Assembly (NCBI GenBank): GCA_000818945.1
Contig: KN805379.1
Span: forward strand, 565,756 to 629,755
Length of the DNA: 64,000 nucleotides
Reading direction: 5' to 3'
Source: Schizochytrium sp. CCTCC M209059
Lineage: Eukaryota; Sar; Bigyra; Thraustochytrida; Thraustochytriidae
Shown: in pieces, positions 53,551-63,900 of the stretch
Position numbering within the stretch: the stretch's first letter is position 1
Layout: each line of letters starts with the position of its first letter
Notes under the pieces: generated by a model
What the model was told of the DNA's origin: nothing
Databases searched by the model: none
Seen by the model: the letters and a program-made list of their open reading frames with translations, nothing else
Translations under genes and position numbers: made by a program

Positions 53551-54986
53551 GATGATCTAGATGCCTTCGTTTTTGCAATGCAAACCAATTTCTCTGGCAC
53601 AAAAGCAATGTCTGGACCAAAATTCATCTTGACGCCGTGACCAAGGTGAGGCGCGAGAATAGAGTCACAGTCGCGCGCCTCACTCGCTACGTCAAGGTAG
53701 AGAGTGACACGAGGGCACAAAGACGACAAGAAAGCGCGAGTCAATGATCAAGGATACTGTTTGCCGTGTTCCGAAAGTCAGGGAACGCAAGATCAACCGA
53801 GCCGCACCGATGGTAAATGCATCGTTATTGATCATCAATAGGGCCACTTATCTCGCGAGTCCGGTCTTGAGTAAACGTGTGACCCATCTTCGCATCAACT
53901 TGAACTGGACAACGCAGGCATGCTTTGTAGTACAGCTGTCATTTCCTCATCACGCTCGCGCTCAAGAACCAGCATCACGACCTTGAACTGCGAATTTGCC
54001 TGCGCCCCGACAGCTCATTTCCCGCGCGTCCTCGCCCTCCTCGCAACGCTGCCGATGCTTTAGAAGAACGCCTCGCCCGCTCTCGCCGTCGTGCTGCGAT
54101 GTCTTTCTCGTCTGTAGTCACAAAATCGTCCCACCGTTCCCGTTCCCGCAACCCCCTCGAGCACACACCCCCTTTCCTCTGCTCTGCTCTCCTCTCCTCT
54201 CCTCTCTGCTCTGCTCTCCTCTCCTCCTCTCTCCTCTCGTACCCGCTCCAGGCTGACCGTCGATGCAAGCGCTCCTCCCTCCCACGGCCGGCCTGGCCGG
54301 GCTCCGTCGCGCGCGCAATCATCTCACGCCCCGCGCCTCTTGCTTGGCGGCGGGAAGTCGTCCTGCTCTTCTTCCCTCCTCTGCTCTCCCGCGTGAAGTT
54401 CTGCGCCCTGCCCTGCCTGCCTGCCCTGCCCAGCCATGCGCCATGCGCAAGCCGGGCCGCCGCTCCTGCTCGGCTCGCGGCGCGCTCTCTCTCTCTGCCG
54501 CGGTCTGAAGTCAACGCCGCCGCGCCCCGCCGCGCCCGCCGCGCCACTTCACTGCAGCGCGTGCGCGGCCGCGGCGTGCAGTCAACCGCAACCAGCGCAG
54601 CAGCGCGCGTGCATAGCGGGCAGGCAGGCAGGCAGGCAGAGGCAGGCAGCGCTCGCGAGCGGAGAATCAACTTCGCCCCCGGCAAAGACCACGCGACGGC
54701 CCCGGCAGCCGCCGCCGCGGCAGTTCCGCAACCCGCGCGAGGAGGAGGACCGGCGGCAGCGAGCAGGCAGGCAGACCCCGATCTGGCCCTGACCCGCCAG
54801 CCCCAGAGCGAGCTCGAGCGAAGAACGCGGCGCGCGAGCGGCATCCTCCCTCGGCAAGAAAGGAAGAAAGAAAGAAAGGAGGGAAGAAAGGAGGGAAGAA
54901 AGACCACGGGCCCGGCGGAAAAAGGGTTGCGCAGGCGGCGGGCGATAGGTGGTGGGCGGGCGGCCGAGTCTGTCTGTCTGTGAGCG
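53551..54986. other. Upstream region of GTP cyclohydrolase gene
   Basis: It contains a CTCTG/CTCCT array (about 54175-54240), a GGCA array (about 54618-54650) and a GAAA/GGGAA purine patch (about 54855-54905). The frames across it are repetitive on both strands. Confidence 0.55.
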
Positions 54987-55769
54987 ATGGCCGGGCAGAA
55001 CGAGGACGGCGGCGAGCGCGTGGGGTCGAACAACGACAACTTGAGCGACATGGACCTGAGCGAGCGCGGGGAGGCGTGCCCGACCTCGAAGCGCATGCGG
55101 TCCAACTCGAGCGGGAGCGTCATGCGGGCGAACGTCTCGCAGGACAGGCTCCTCGAGCTGTCCGAGTGCCTGCCAAAGCGCGTCAAAATGACCGAGGAGG
55201 AGAAGCAGGCGCGCGAGGACCGCATGGTCGCCGCCGTGCGCACCCTGCTCACCGAGATGGGCGAGGACCCCGACCGCGAGGGCCTCAAACGCACCCCGCT
55301 CCGCATGACAAAGGCCCTCTTGTACTTTACCCAGGGCTACGAACAGAACCTGCAGACCCTCGTCAACGAGGCCATCTTCGAGGAGGACCACCACGAGATG
55401 GTCATCGTCAAGGACATTGACCTCTTCTCCATGTGCGAGCACCATCTCGTGCCCTTCAAGGGAAAGTGCCACATTGGTTACATTCCCAAGCGCCGCATCC
55501 TCGGCCTCTCCAAACTCGCCCGCGTTACCGAAATGTTCGCCCGGCGTCTTCAGGTCCAGGAGCGTCTCACCACACAGATTGCCGAGGCCATCATGGAGAT
55601 CCTCGACCCCCAGGGCGTTGCCGTCATCATCGAGGCTGAGCACATGTGCATGGTCGGTCGTGGCGTCCAAAAAACTGGCGCCTCAACCGTTACCAGCTCC
55701 GTTCGCGGCGTCTTTCAAAGCGACCAGCGCACGCGCCAGGAGTTCTTTGCCCACGTCCACCGCAGGTAG
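54987..55769 (+). CDS. GCH1: GTP cyclohydrolase I
   Basis: The enzyme converts GTP to 7,8-dihydroneopterin triphosphate, the first step of folate or tetrahydrobiopterin synthesis. The 260-residue product has a Ser/Arg/Asp-rich N-terminal extension (about 1-70) and then the catalytic T-fold. The zinc site is complete: C150 and H153 in MCEHH, and C221 in HMCMVGRG. DREGLKRTPLRM, GYIPKRRILGLSKLARV and RLTTQIA are family blocks. The C-terminus ends RRQEFFAHVHRR-like, close to the usual end. The long minus-strand frame across it is an antisense artefact. Confidence 0.95.
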   Translation: MAGQNEDGGERVGSNNDNLSDMDLSERGEACPTSKRMRSNSSGSVMRANVSQDRLLELSECLPKRVKMTEEEKQAREDRMVAAVRTLLTEMGEDPDREGLKRTPLRMTKALLYFTQGYEQNLQTLVNEAIFEEDHHEMVIVKDIDLFSMCEHHLVPFKGKCHIGYIPKRRILGLSKLARVTEMFARRLQVQERLTTQIAEAIMEILDPQGVAVIIEAEHMCMVGRGVQKTGASTVTSSVRGVFQSDQRTRQEFFAHVHRR

Positions 55770-56460
55770 TGGCCGGCACTCTCGCTCGCATCCCTTTTTC
55801 TCCTTCGATCGGTCTCTTCTTCTTCTCCTTCTTCTTCTTCTTCTTCGTCTTGCAAAGAGGACAAGAATAGCCGCTCGAGGTCGGTCAGGCATCATTTAAT
55901 AACAAGAAACGTACGCCCACATGCGAACAGCACCGAGGAGCCTTGGGAAACGTAGATCAACTGTCTTTTTTCCCAGAGAAGATGGGCAAACGTCATCTTG
56001 GGCTCCGTATTGTAGCTAGAGAACACTTTGTGCGTGCCGCGACGTACTACTACATCAATAAAAAAACACATTCATTTCCTTTTTTTGTTCACTATAGATT
56101 CGTCAGTCGCAAAAATACGCAAAAAAATCCTTGGCGCCAGATACTGTTGACTTTGATCAAGTCACTGAATTCCGTCAGATTTAAAAATCAACCTGTATTA
56201 ACCACGACAAGTTTGCAAATACCTTGATTGATAAAGACAACGAGTTCACCTTTCATCACGGGAAATAATCTCTAAAACATTTCATGTTCATTGGATTGGA
56301 ATATGCTCAATGCGAAAGTCATGCTGGGTAGACTTGATGATAGAACACAACGCCGCCACATGACATTCCTTTTTCTCCTTCTTCTTTTTTTTAGCAAATA
56401 AAAATTAACGACCGACAGACCGACCGAGCGACCGAATGACCGACAAACACATTGGAGCTC
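55770..56460. other. Intergenic region
   Basis: It lies between GCH1 and FANCL, both on the plus strand. A CTT run sits near 55815-55848 and CAATAAA, a possible polyadenylation signal for GCH1, near 56058. I see no gene. Confidence 0.5.
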
Positions 56461-57753
56461 ATGGTGCTCGTCGCGGGCGCTGCAGATGGGAGCCTTCGCG
56501 GCACGCTGCGTGCGCGAGACGGGCGCGAGTTCCTCGTGTGCGTGACTGCCGCGAACCGCCAACACGAAAGCTATGGCACCGGCAACGGAGACAGGAACGA
56601 AAGCAAGGATGACGCAGCGAAAAGACAGCACAAGAGGATGCGCGCTGCGCGGCCCCGTCAGCTCCTCGGGGACGCAGAACTCACCAAGCTCTTGCGGCCA
56701 CACCGCGATCTCGTTGATCTGCGTCTCAAACAGCATGACGAAATGATTGCAGACCCCAACGATCTCGAAAAAGACCTTCTCGAGGTTCTCGAGCACGCTC
56801 TTCGAGACCAGACCCTTGATTCTCATGGTCAAACTCAAGCGGCAGCGCACAACATTGCTGCTCCGCTGCGTTTTTGTAGCCGCGTCGTGAATGCGATCGA
56901 GACCCTTGGCTGGCGTCACATTGCCAAGGTCTCGAGCGACATGCGCGCTCTTGATGTCCTTGTACACGACGCTGCTGGCCGCGAACACACCTTGCACGTA
57001 CAATTGCCGGCAACGTATCCCCAAACCGCTGCATCCCTCAAGGCTGCCGTCCCGGAGGCTTTGAATGTGGATGATCTCGCCGGCCCCGTCCCTGGCACTG
57101 CGCCACTGGGGTCTGTGAGGCGTGTATCCGGGCTACGCGGTCTCGTTTTGCAATTTCAAGATCGACTCGAGTCTTTTCAGGGCGTGTGGGCCGAGCTCGA
57201 CGATCTCGACGCCCACGCATGGGTGCTTGACCCTGTGGATCCAGACTATAGCATTTTGTATCGTCGGATTGCCCTCGCAAAACACTGCTCGGTACAGATC
57301 CGTCTTTCTATTCAGGCCCCACGCTCCGTCTGCGAGTGCCAGTTCATGGGTTCTGAGAGCGCTCTCGGGACTTTTCGTAAACGTTTCAACCGCAACTTGC
57401 GCACTTGGGATCGAGCCAAATCCGTGCGTGCCAATCTCCTTCGCGTTCTCGAGCTCGAGGCTTTTCCGCAAAAAGACGCCAAGGATTTGGGCGACCAGCA
57501 AGAGTGCGGCGTTTGTTACTGCGTGAGGCTTCCTCTCGAGGCCTTGCCTACTCGCGCCAATGGTGCTCAGACTCACGCGGTTGACTCCGTGCTCCCAGAC
57601 TGCGTTTGCCCCAACCCAAAGTGCTCGCGAGGCTTTCACCCCGTGTGTCTACGCGACTGGTTCCAGTCGCTCCCATCCACGCGCCACACCTTTGACACGA
57701 TGTTCGGGTCTTGTCCGTATTGTGCGGGCCCCATGAGCGTGCTCACGGCATAA
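56461..57753 (+). CDS. FANCL: FANCL, Fanconi anaemia E3 ubiquitin ligase
   Basis: FANCL is the catalytic RING-type ligase that monoubiquitinates FANCD2/FANCI in interstrand-crosslink repair. The 430-residue product from the ATG at 56461 has an N-terminal helical/ELF-like part and a central URD (double-RWD) region with LPATYPQTAAS. The RING starts at C349: CGVCYC, then a PD.VCPNPKC core, FHPVCLRDWFQSLPSTRHTFD and FGSCPYC. The zinc-ligand pattern and the CLRDW and FG.CPYC blocks are diagnostic of FANCL rather than other RING proteins. An insert of about 10 residues separates the first pair of zinc ligands from the next. Confidence 0.93.
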   Translation: MVLVAGAADGSLRGTLRARDGREFLVCVTAANRQHESYGTGNGDRNESKDDAAKRQHKRMRAARPRQLLGDAELTKLLRPHRDLVDLRLKQHDEMIADPNDLEKDLLEVLEHALRDQTLDSHGQTQAAAHNIAAPLRFCSRVVNAIETLGWRHIAKVSSDMRALDVLVHDAAGREHTLHVQLPATYPQTAASLKAAVPEALNVDDLAGPVPGTAPLGSVRRVSGLRGLVLQFQDRLESFQGVWAELDDLDAHAWVLDPVDPDYSILYRRIALAKHCSVQIRLSIQAPRSVCECQFMGSESALGTFRKRFNRNLRTWDRAKSVRANLLRVLELEAFPQKDAKDLGDQQECGVCYCVRLPLEALPTRANGAQTHAVDSVLPDCVCPNPKCSRGFHPVCLRDWFQSLPSTRHTFDTMFGSCPYCAGPMSVLTA

Positions 57754-58404
57754 CGCCATGCAATCCGCCCTCTCCCACCGCGACCGCGAGCTTGCCTTTA
57801 TCGCAACGCAACGCAACGCAACGCAACGCAATGCAATGCAACGCAGCGCAGCATAGTGCAGTATAGATAGCCCATCCAGTGGCAAGTCAACGCGCTCGTC
57901 CCACCTGACTAGGCTCCGAAGGCTGAACAAGAGACGGCCGCCGAACCGCGACCTCGCTTCGTCGAGACCGGCTGGCCTCGCCTCTTCCGCAGGCAAACAG
58001 GCTCGTCCACAGAACCTCTTCTGCGCTTGCCACCTGCAGCGGGCTGGAGTGGGCTGTGCTGGGCCGGCTCGGGGTGGCTAAAAAGCGGGCTTGCTGTTCC
58101 TCTCTTTGCTTTGCCTGGACCGGCCGGCTTCGTCGAGCTTGGCCGCGGCACTGCATGCGAAAGAGTCCACGAGTCAGTCTGACCTGGTCCTGCAAACAAA
58201 CAGCCTTCAGATCACTTCGTGTCGCACCCCTGTGAAAAGCGGCGGCAGCCAGGACTCGCTCGCGCGCGGCGATCTACGCGCTCGCGCGCCCGCGCCCCCG
58301 CGCGAAGAAGAGCACCGGCCACTGCGACGGAGACGCGCAAGAAGAAGGAGCAGAGGACCGAGTCGTCCGCGGTGGACGGACGATTTGATTTCACGAAGTC
58401 GGGG
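57754..58404. other. Intergenic region
   Basis: It contains a GCAAC pentamer array (57801-57855). The downstream gene's frame is open back to 58219 but the first ATG is at 58405. I see no other gene. Confidence 0.55.
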
Positions 58405-60168
58405 ATGATGCTGAAAGGGTCGAAAACCGCAGGGACGCGACAGCCCGCGCAGAGCGACCGGGGCGGGCAAGGCATGCCCGAGGAAGTCTCGCCCATGCAG
58501 ACTGCCATCACGCCCCCCGCGACGCCAAGGACTCGAGGGAAGAGCGACCAAGGATCCTTCGTGTCCTCCCCAGAGCTTCTCTTGCTTGGGGACGACGGGG
58601 ACGGGGAGCCGGCCTCGCTTCTTGCGCACGATCTCGACGTCAAGACTTTTACAAAACCCACAAAATGCGCGGCATGCGGAAAACTCTTGCTCGGCGTGCG
58701 AAAGCAAGGACTCGCCTGCGTGAAATGTGGCCTTGCTACGCATCGCAAGTGCGCTGCAATCCTTGACGCAAAAAGCCCATGCCAACCTGGGGTCGCAGGC
58801 GACCTCCCCGGTCCCACGCGCCATACGCGTGAGTCCCCCGTGCAAACGTGGATGCTTGGGCCGCAAGATCATGCCCTCGTCGTCAAGACATTTTCCAAGC
58901 CGACAGCATGCAAGGTCTGCAATGAACTTCTCCTCGGTCTCTTCAAGCAGGGTCTCGAGTGCCGTGCCTGCAAGTCCGCGGTCCATCGCAAGTGCGCAGC
59001 TCGCCTCAGCTCCTCTATATGCTCGGCAGCCTCGCCTGCATCCTCTGTGACGCCGTACAATGGGCTCACAATGCCTCCACTTGATATAAACGCGACCACA
59101 AAGCCACCAACTCCCGAGCGGAAACCACCAACGCCTGGGCGGAAACCACCTACACTCGGACAGAATCCATCCATTGTAAGAGAACATGCGGTCACCGCGC
59201 GGACTCCTTTATTGGACATTCACGCGCCAATTCCTGATGCTCAAAACGAACCCGATGTGCCAGTTTCCATCGAGGGAACGGATCAAATCGTGGAAAGAGG
59301 TCCTCAACTTGCTGCTCCACCCAACTCGCCACTTCCAGCTTTTGCCCTCGACCGTCACATGGATGAGTTGCGCGCGCGCATGGGTGCGACCGAGGCCGAT
59401 TTGAAGGCAGTCGCTGAATGTATCGCAAGTCAACTTGGAGCTCTTGATTCGACGATTGAGGGGGCCTTTGCAGAAGCTAACGCCAAAATGCAGATCCGCC
59501 TTGAAGCCATCGAGCGCGAGGGTGTGGCCACTTCGATTGCCAGTGGCCTGCGCGCCCAGACAAAGCGCACCGCGACAAACATAGAAAGTCTATCCCAACG
59601 CACACATACGAAAAAGACGAACGAGTCGGTACCCTTGATTGTGGATCCCGCCACTCTCGAGGCTGCCGAGTTCATGGGTAACGGGGCGCTCAAGGTCGGC
59701 AACGCCAGCGCGCGAGCGCTTGGCATGGTTCGTGACAGGGTTGGAGAAGGCATGAGCCAGCTCTCTAAAACGGAACTTGCACGTGCATTTGCTGAAGAGA
59801 CCGATCCTGACATGCGCCGAGCCTTGGCGGACGGTCTCGCGGGGCTCAGCCTGATTACGAATCAGGTCTGGGACAGCGTCAGCGAGATCGGTTCTGCTGC
59901 CGGCAGATCCATCGTTGACGCCGCGACGGACAATTATGGCCCTGATGCTGGTAGATTAGCACAAGCCTCAACCAACATTGTTGGCGGTGGCTACAACACC
60001 ATTATGGCGGGTGGTGGACTCATTAGTGGATCTCATATCATACAAGCACCGTTTCGAACGGCTGACCGCTGGGCGCTTCGTGAGCCCGTTGTCTTCAACG
60101 GCAACATGTATCAAGCCGTCTTTGATATGCTCGCGATCAAGAAACGCAGCGTGCGTGCCATTCTTTGA
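58405..60168 (+). CDS. Double C1-domain protein with senescence/spartin-like C-terminus
   Basis: The 587-residue product has two C1-type zinc fingers, which in other proteins bind diacylglycerol or phorbol ester at membranes. The first starts at H75 (HDLDVKTFTKPTKC, then CAAC, CVKC, HRKC) and the second at H156 (HALVVKTFSKPTAC, then CKVC, CRAC, HRKC). A Pro/Thr-rich linker with PPTPGRKPPT-like repeats follows, then a helical region. The C-terminal part from about 430 to 560 resembles the senescence domain of spartin and plant ERD7 proteins, for example TDNYGPDAGRLAQASTNIVGGGYN. Spartin family members act at lipid droplets and endosomes. The combination suggests recruitment to DAG-rich membranes or droplets; that is inference. 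Confidence 0.75.
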   Translation: MMLKGSKTAGTRQPAQSDRGGQGMPEEVSPMQTAITPPATPRTRGKSDQGSFVSSPELLLLGDDGDGEPASLLAHDLDVKTFTKPTKCAACGKLLLGVRKQGLACVKCGLATHRKCAAILDAKSPCQPGVAGDLPGPTRHTRESPVQTWMLGPQDHALVVKTFSKPTACKVCNELLLGLFKQGLECRACKSAVHRKCAARLSSSICSAASPASSVTPYNGLTMPPLDINATTKPPTPERKPPTPGRKPPTLGQNPSIVREHAVTARTPLLDIHAPIPDAQNEPDVPVSIEGTDQIVERGPQLAAPPNSPLPAFALDRHMDELRARMGATEADLKAVAECIASQLGALDSTIEGAFAEANAKMQIRLEAIEREGVATSIASGLRAQTKRTATNIESLSQRTHTKKTNESVPLIVDPATLEAAEFMGNGALKVGNASARALGMVRDRVGEGMSQLSKTELARAFAEETDPDMRRALADGLAGLSLITNQVWDSVSEIGSAAGRSIVDAATDNYGPDAGRLAQASTNIVGGGYNTIMAGGGLISGSHIIQAPFRTADRWALREPVVFNGNMYQAVFDMLAIKKRSVRAIL

Positions 60169-60975
60169 ACTTTTAACGAGTTTGTCTATTATATTTTGCA
60201 TGCTCTCATGACACGCACTTTTGCCTCACTTTGTCACCGTTTCCTCGCCTTTGCTCCAGCGTCAGAAATGCAATAAAGAGCGAAAGCATGTGGGATCGAA
60301 TAAAGTATACAGAATTGAGCAAAGTCGAGCAAAGGGACGGTTCGAATGAACCAACACTCTTCCTTATGCGTTTGGGTAAAAAAAGAGCTCGAGCATACAC
60401 AGTCAACAACATCAGCACGCTGCACGAATCTCTTTCGCTACGTTGCACGCGAAACTTGTTTCGATCGCCTTTGGTCTTCTCTTGATCATACACCTGTCTC
60501 TGTTTTCCTTTCCCGCAAGCCTCGGATGGAATGTTAGTTGTATACGTACACACGCCGCTTGTTTGTTGGTGCATACTTTTTGTAAAAGTAGACTGGGAGC
60601 ACAAGCTAGGCCAAACAGTAAAAGGCAAAGGTTTTTCGTGCTAGCTGAGCACGCAGCTTTTCAATCTAAAAAGGCCCGCAAGGTGTGCGCGCGCTGGAAT
60701 TCTTTGCCCAAACACCAAAGCTCCCCTTCGCTCGCCCTCGGGCCACGCCGCGACCACGTGGCAGGCAGACCGGTAGGCCCGCAAGTCGCAGGCAGCTGCG
60801 CTGCGCACTTGACCCTTTTTCCCTGTGCGCAGGCGCCGCCGCGACACGCTCGCCCTGTGCACGTGCCCCCACGGTGGACGTGACGTACCAAGTCCGCGCA
60901 CCAACAGCAATTAACAACCAGCTCAAGCTCTCTCTCTCTTCGCGTCTTCTCCTCGCCGCCACCGCCGCCTCCGCC
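60169..60975. other. Intergenic region
   Basis: It lies upstream of the WD40-Roc-COR-TIR gene. A CAATAAA word near 60270 could serve the C1 gene. CT repeats sit just before the start codon. I see no gene. Confidence 0.5.
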
Positions 60976-63900
60976 ATGGGCCGCATCGGAGGCACCGTGT
61001 ACGGCGTCGCGCAGTCCGCCGACCTCGTGCTGGCCGCCAGCGAGGACCGCTACCTCCGTGCGTGGAGCAAGAAGGATGGCGCCCTCGTCATGGAAATCAA
61101 GGTGCCCAACAACCAGGAGGCCAACACCGTGGCCGTGCAGGGCATGCTGGCCGCCGTAGGAACCGACCGCGGCGGCCTTTTCACCATCGACGTGGCCACC
61201 GCCTCCGTCCTGCACGCCCTCAGGGGCCACACCGGGACCGTCAAGAGCGTCGTCTTCGACGGCGACGAGATCATCTCCGGGTCCAGCGACAAGACCCTCC
61301 GTGTCTGGGACAAGTCGAGCGGCCGAGAGACCTTGAGAATCGACGCCAAGGCGCTCGTCCTGGGCGTCGCCGCGCACGAGGACCTGCTCGTGGCCGCCTT
61401 GAGCGACAGCACCGTGCGCGTCTTCGACCGGGCCAGTGGCGGCACGCGCCGCGTCCTCACGGAGGCGAGAGGCGAGGTCCGCGCCGTCGCGATCGACGCG
61501 CACCACCTGGTGAGCGGGTCCGAGGACAACAAGGTCAGGGTCTACGCCGTGCCCTCCTTCGAGCCGGTCCTCGAGCTCCAAGGACACGCCGACGTGGTGC
61601 TCTCCGTCGCGCTCGAGGAAGACCGCATCGTGAGCGGGTCCTTCGACACCACGGTCAGGGTCTGGGACGCGCGCAGCGGGGCCTCGCTGCACGTCTTGCA
61701 CGGGCACTCGGACTACGTGCGCTCGGTGTCTCTCTTCGGGTTCGAGATCGCGAGCGGATCCGGCAATTCCTTTGGGTCCAGGGACTACAGTGTGCGTGTC
61801 TGGGACGCAGAGACGGGCGCCTCGACGCGCGTGCTGGACGGCACGGAGGCCGCGCGGCCCATCGGGGATGCACTCGGCACCACGTCGGCGTGCACGCCTT
61901 CTTCTACGGCGTCGGCGGAGGCGCTCAAGGCGGCGCTGGCGAACGGGGACCTCGCGGAACTGGGCCGCTGCAAGCTCATGGTCGTCGGCCAGGGCGCCGC
62001 CGGCAAGACGTCCACGGTGCGCTCGCTGCTGGGCATGGAGCCCGTGGCAGAGCACGTCTCGACGGTGGGCGTCGAGCTCAAGCGCACCGATGCAGAGTCC
62101 TGGAAAGAGATCAAAGACGTTGACAGCGGATTTGAACGCCAGGCGTATCGCGCGGCGGCGCTGCGCATGGCCGCGCAGGAGAAGCAAGCCACGAGCAGGA
62201 AGCGGCAATCGCTCCCCAAGCGCATCAGCCGAAAGGCTTCGGATCTTGTCTTTGGACGCCGGACTTCTTCTGCGCGGCGGCCTTTCGTTGCACAGGAGGT
62301 AGCGGAGCTCGTTCCTGAGGCCGAAATGGCGCAGCGATTCAGATTCGCGGAGATCGAGGAAATGGCCGGCGAGACGCAGGCGGGCCAGAAGATCTTCTTT
62401 ACGATCTGGGACTATGCGGGCCAGGACGTCTTTTACGCACTGCATCACCTTTTTCTCACGCATGAGGGCGGCGTCTTCATGGTCGTCTTCGACATGCAAG
62501 AACTTCTCCTTGAGCAAGAGAAAGCGGTGGAGTACCTTTCCATTTGGCTCAACTCGGTCAAGCTGCATGCGCCAACTGCGCCCATCATTTTAGTGGGTAC
62601 GCACTATGACCAGGCATCAGTTGACGCCAACGTTGTGGAGGAGATCCTCGTGGAGACTCTCTCTGTCGACGAAAACGAAAACATCGTCACGAACCCTGCA
62701 GGAGAGCTAAGCTTCTTTCCCATTGACAACATGAGTCGTGAGCTAGATCGTGCCTCGGCATTGCGCGCTGCTGTCGAAGCAAGCGCGTCGTCGCTCGAGG
62801 CCGTCACGCGAAAGATCTCGCTGCGGTGGCTCAAGGTGTTGGAGGACCTGCTGAACCTTGACTGCGACCACGTGCCCTTTGCAACGGTGCAGGAGCTGGC
62901 GAACCAATATCACGCTGGCGACCAAACAGACGAGTTGCTCGAGCTTTTTCACGAGCTCGGCATGCTCGTTCATCTGCGCGTCACCGACAGTCTGCACGAC
63001 AAGGTTGTGCTGAACCCGCAATGGCTTCTCGACAAGCTTTCGCGCGTGATCGCAGACAAGATCCATGTCAGGCAGATGCGACACAATCGCGAGCTTCAAA
63101 AGGCTGGTCTCAAGAAAGACTTTGCGATTCTCCGTAAGCGCGGCGTTGCCACGCTCAGTCTACTCGAGTTTCTCTGGAATGGCGAAGAAGTCGAGTATCT
63201 GCGGGAGTTTATGCAGGAGACTATGCTGATTTCAGACTGGGCGTTTCCAGAGGAGGCGCTGACAAGGGGCCGCCAAAGTCAACCTCTTTATTTCGTGAGT
63301 AGTCTGCTCAAGAGTTCGACAGATGCTAGTCTTGACGAAGCTATGGCTGACATGGACATCAGTCTGACATGCGTTTTGGACTTTTCCAAGTTCTTTCTTC
63401 CGGACGGCGTCTTTACGCGCTTGCTCTCGCTGTGCGTTCAATACAGTGGCGACACGGGGCCTCGAAGACGGGCGCCTCAGCTTGCAGGGAATCAGGCTAT
63501 CATTCGCTTCGGCTTCACCGTCTTTGCTCTTGAGCAGACCAAGGACAAGATCTGGATCCGCGTCGAGCGTGACTCTGACAAGCCATTGAGCACCCTTAAG
63601 ACGCTGCTGAGCATGTTTCGAGGTGCGCGCGACGCGGTCTTTCGAGACCTGCCTTGGGGGCTTCTCCTTCAGTCGCCAAGAAACGCGTCTGTCTTGGTCG
63701 CGTACGACGACGTCGTGGACGCACGCCAATCCGGCGCAGCCTTCGTCGAGTCTGTGGGCACTAAAAACGCCAAAGTGGAAGACCTTGCACCGTTTTTCCA
63801 AGACGGCTCGCTGAAAGAGGATGAAAAGGACACGGGTATGGTGGACGCTGCAGATTTACCATTAGCCTCTGACTTGAAGTATCACGTCTTTTTGAGCCAC

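Noticed and set aside
54582..55670. 362-codon minus-strand frame
   Set aside because: Antisense of the clear GTP cyclohydrolase I gene plus repeats upstream.
60661..62568. 635-codon minus-strand frame and a 353-codon frame at 61062-62123
   Set aside because: Both overlap the WD40 and Roc coding sequence, are Arg/His/Asp-biased, and lack domains.
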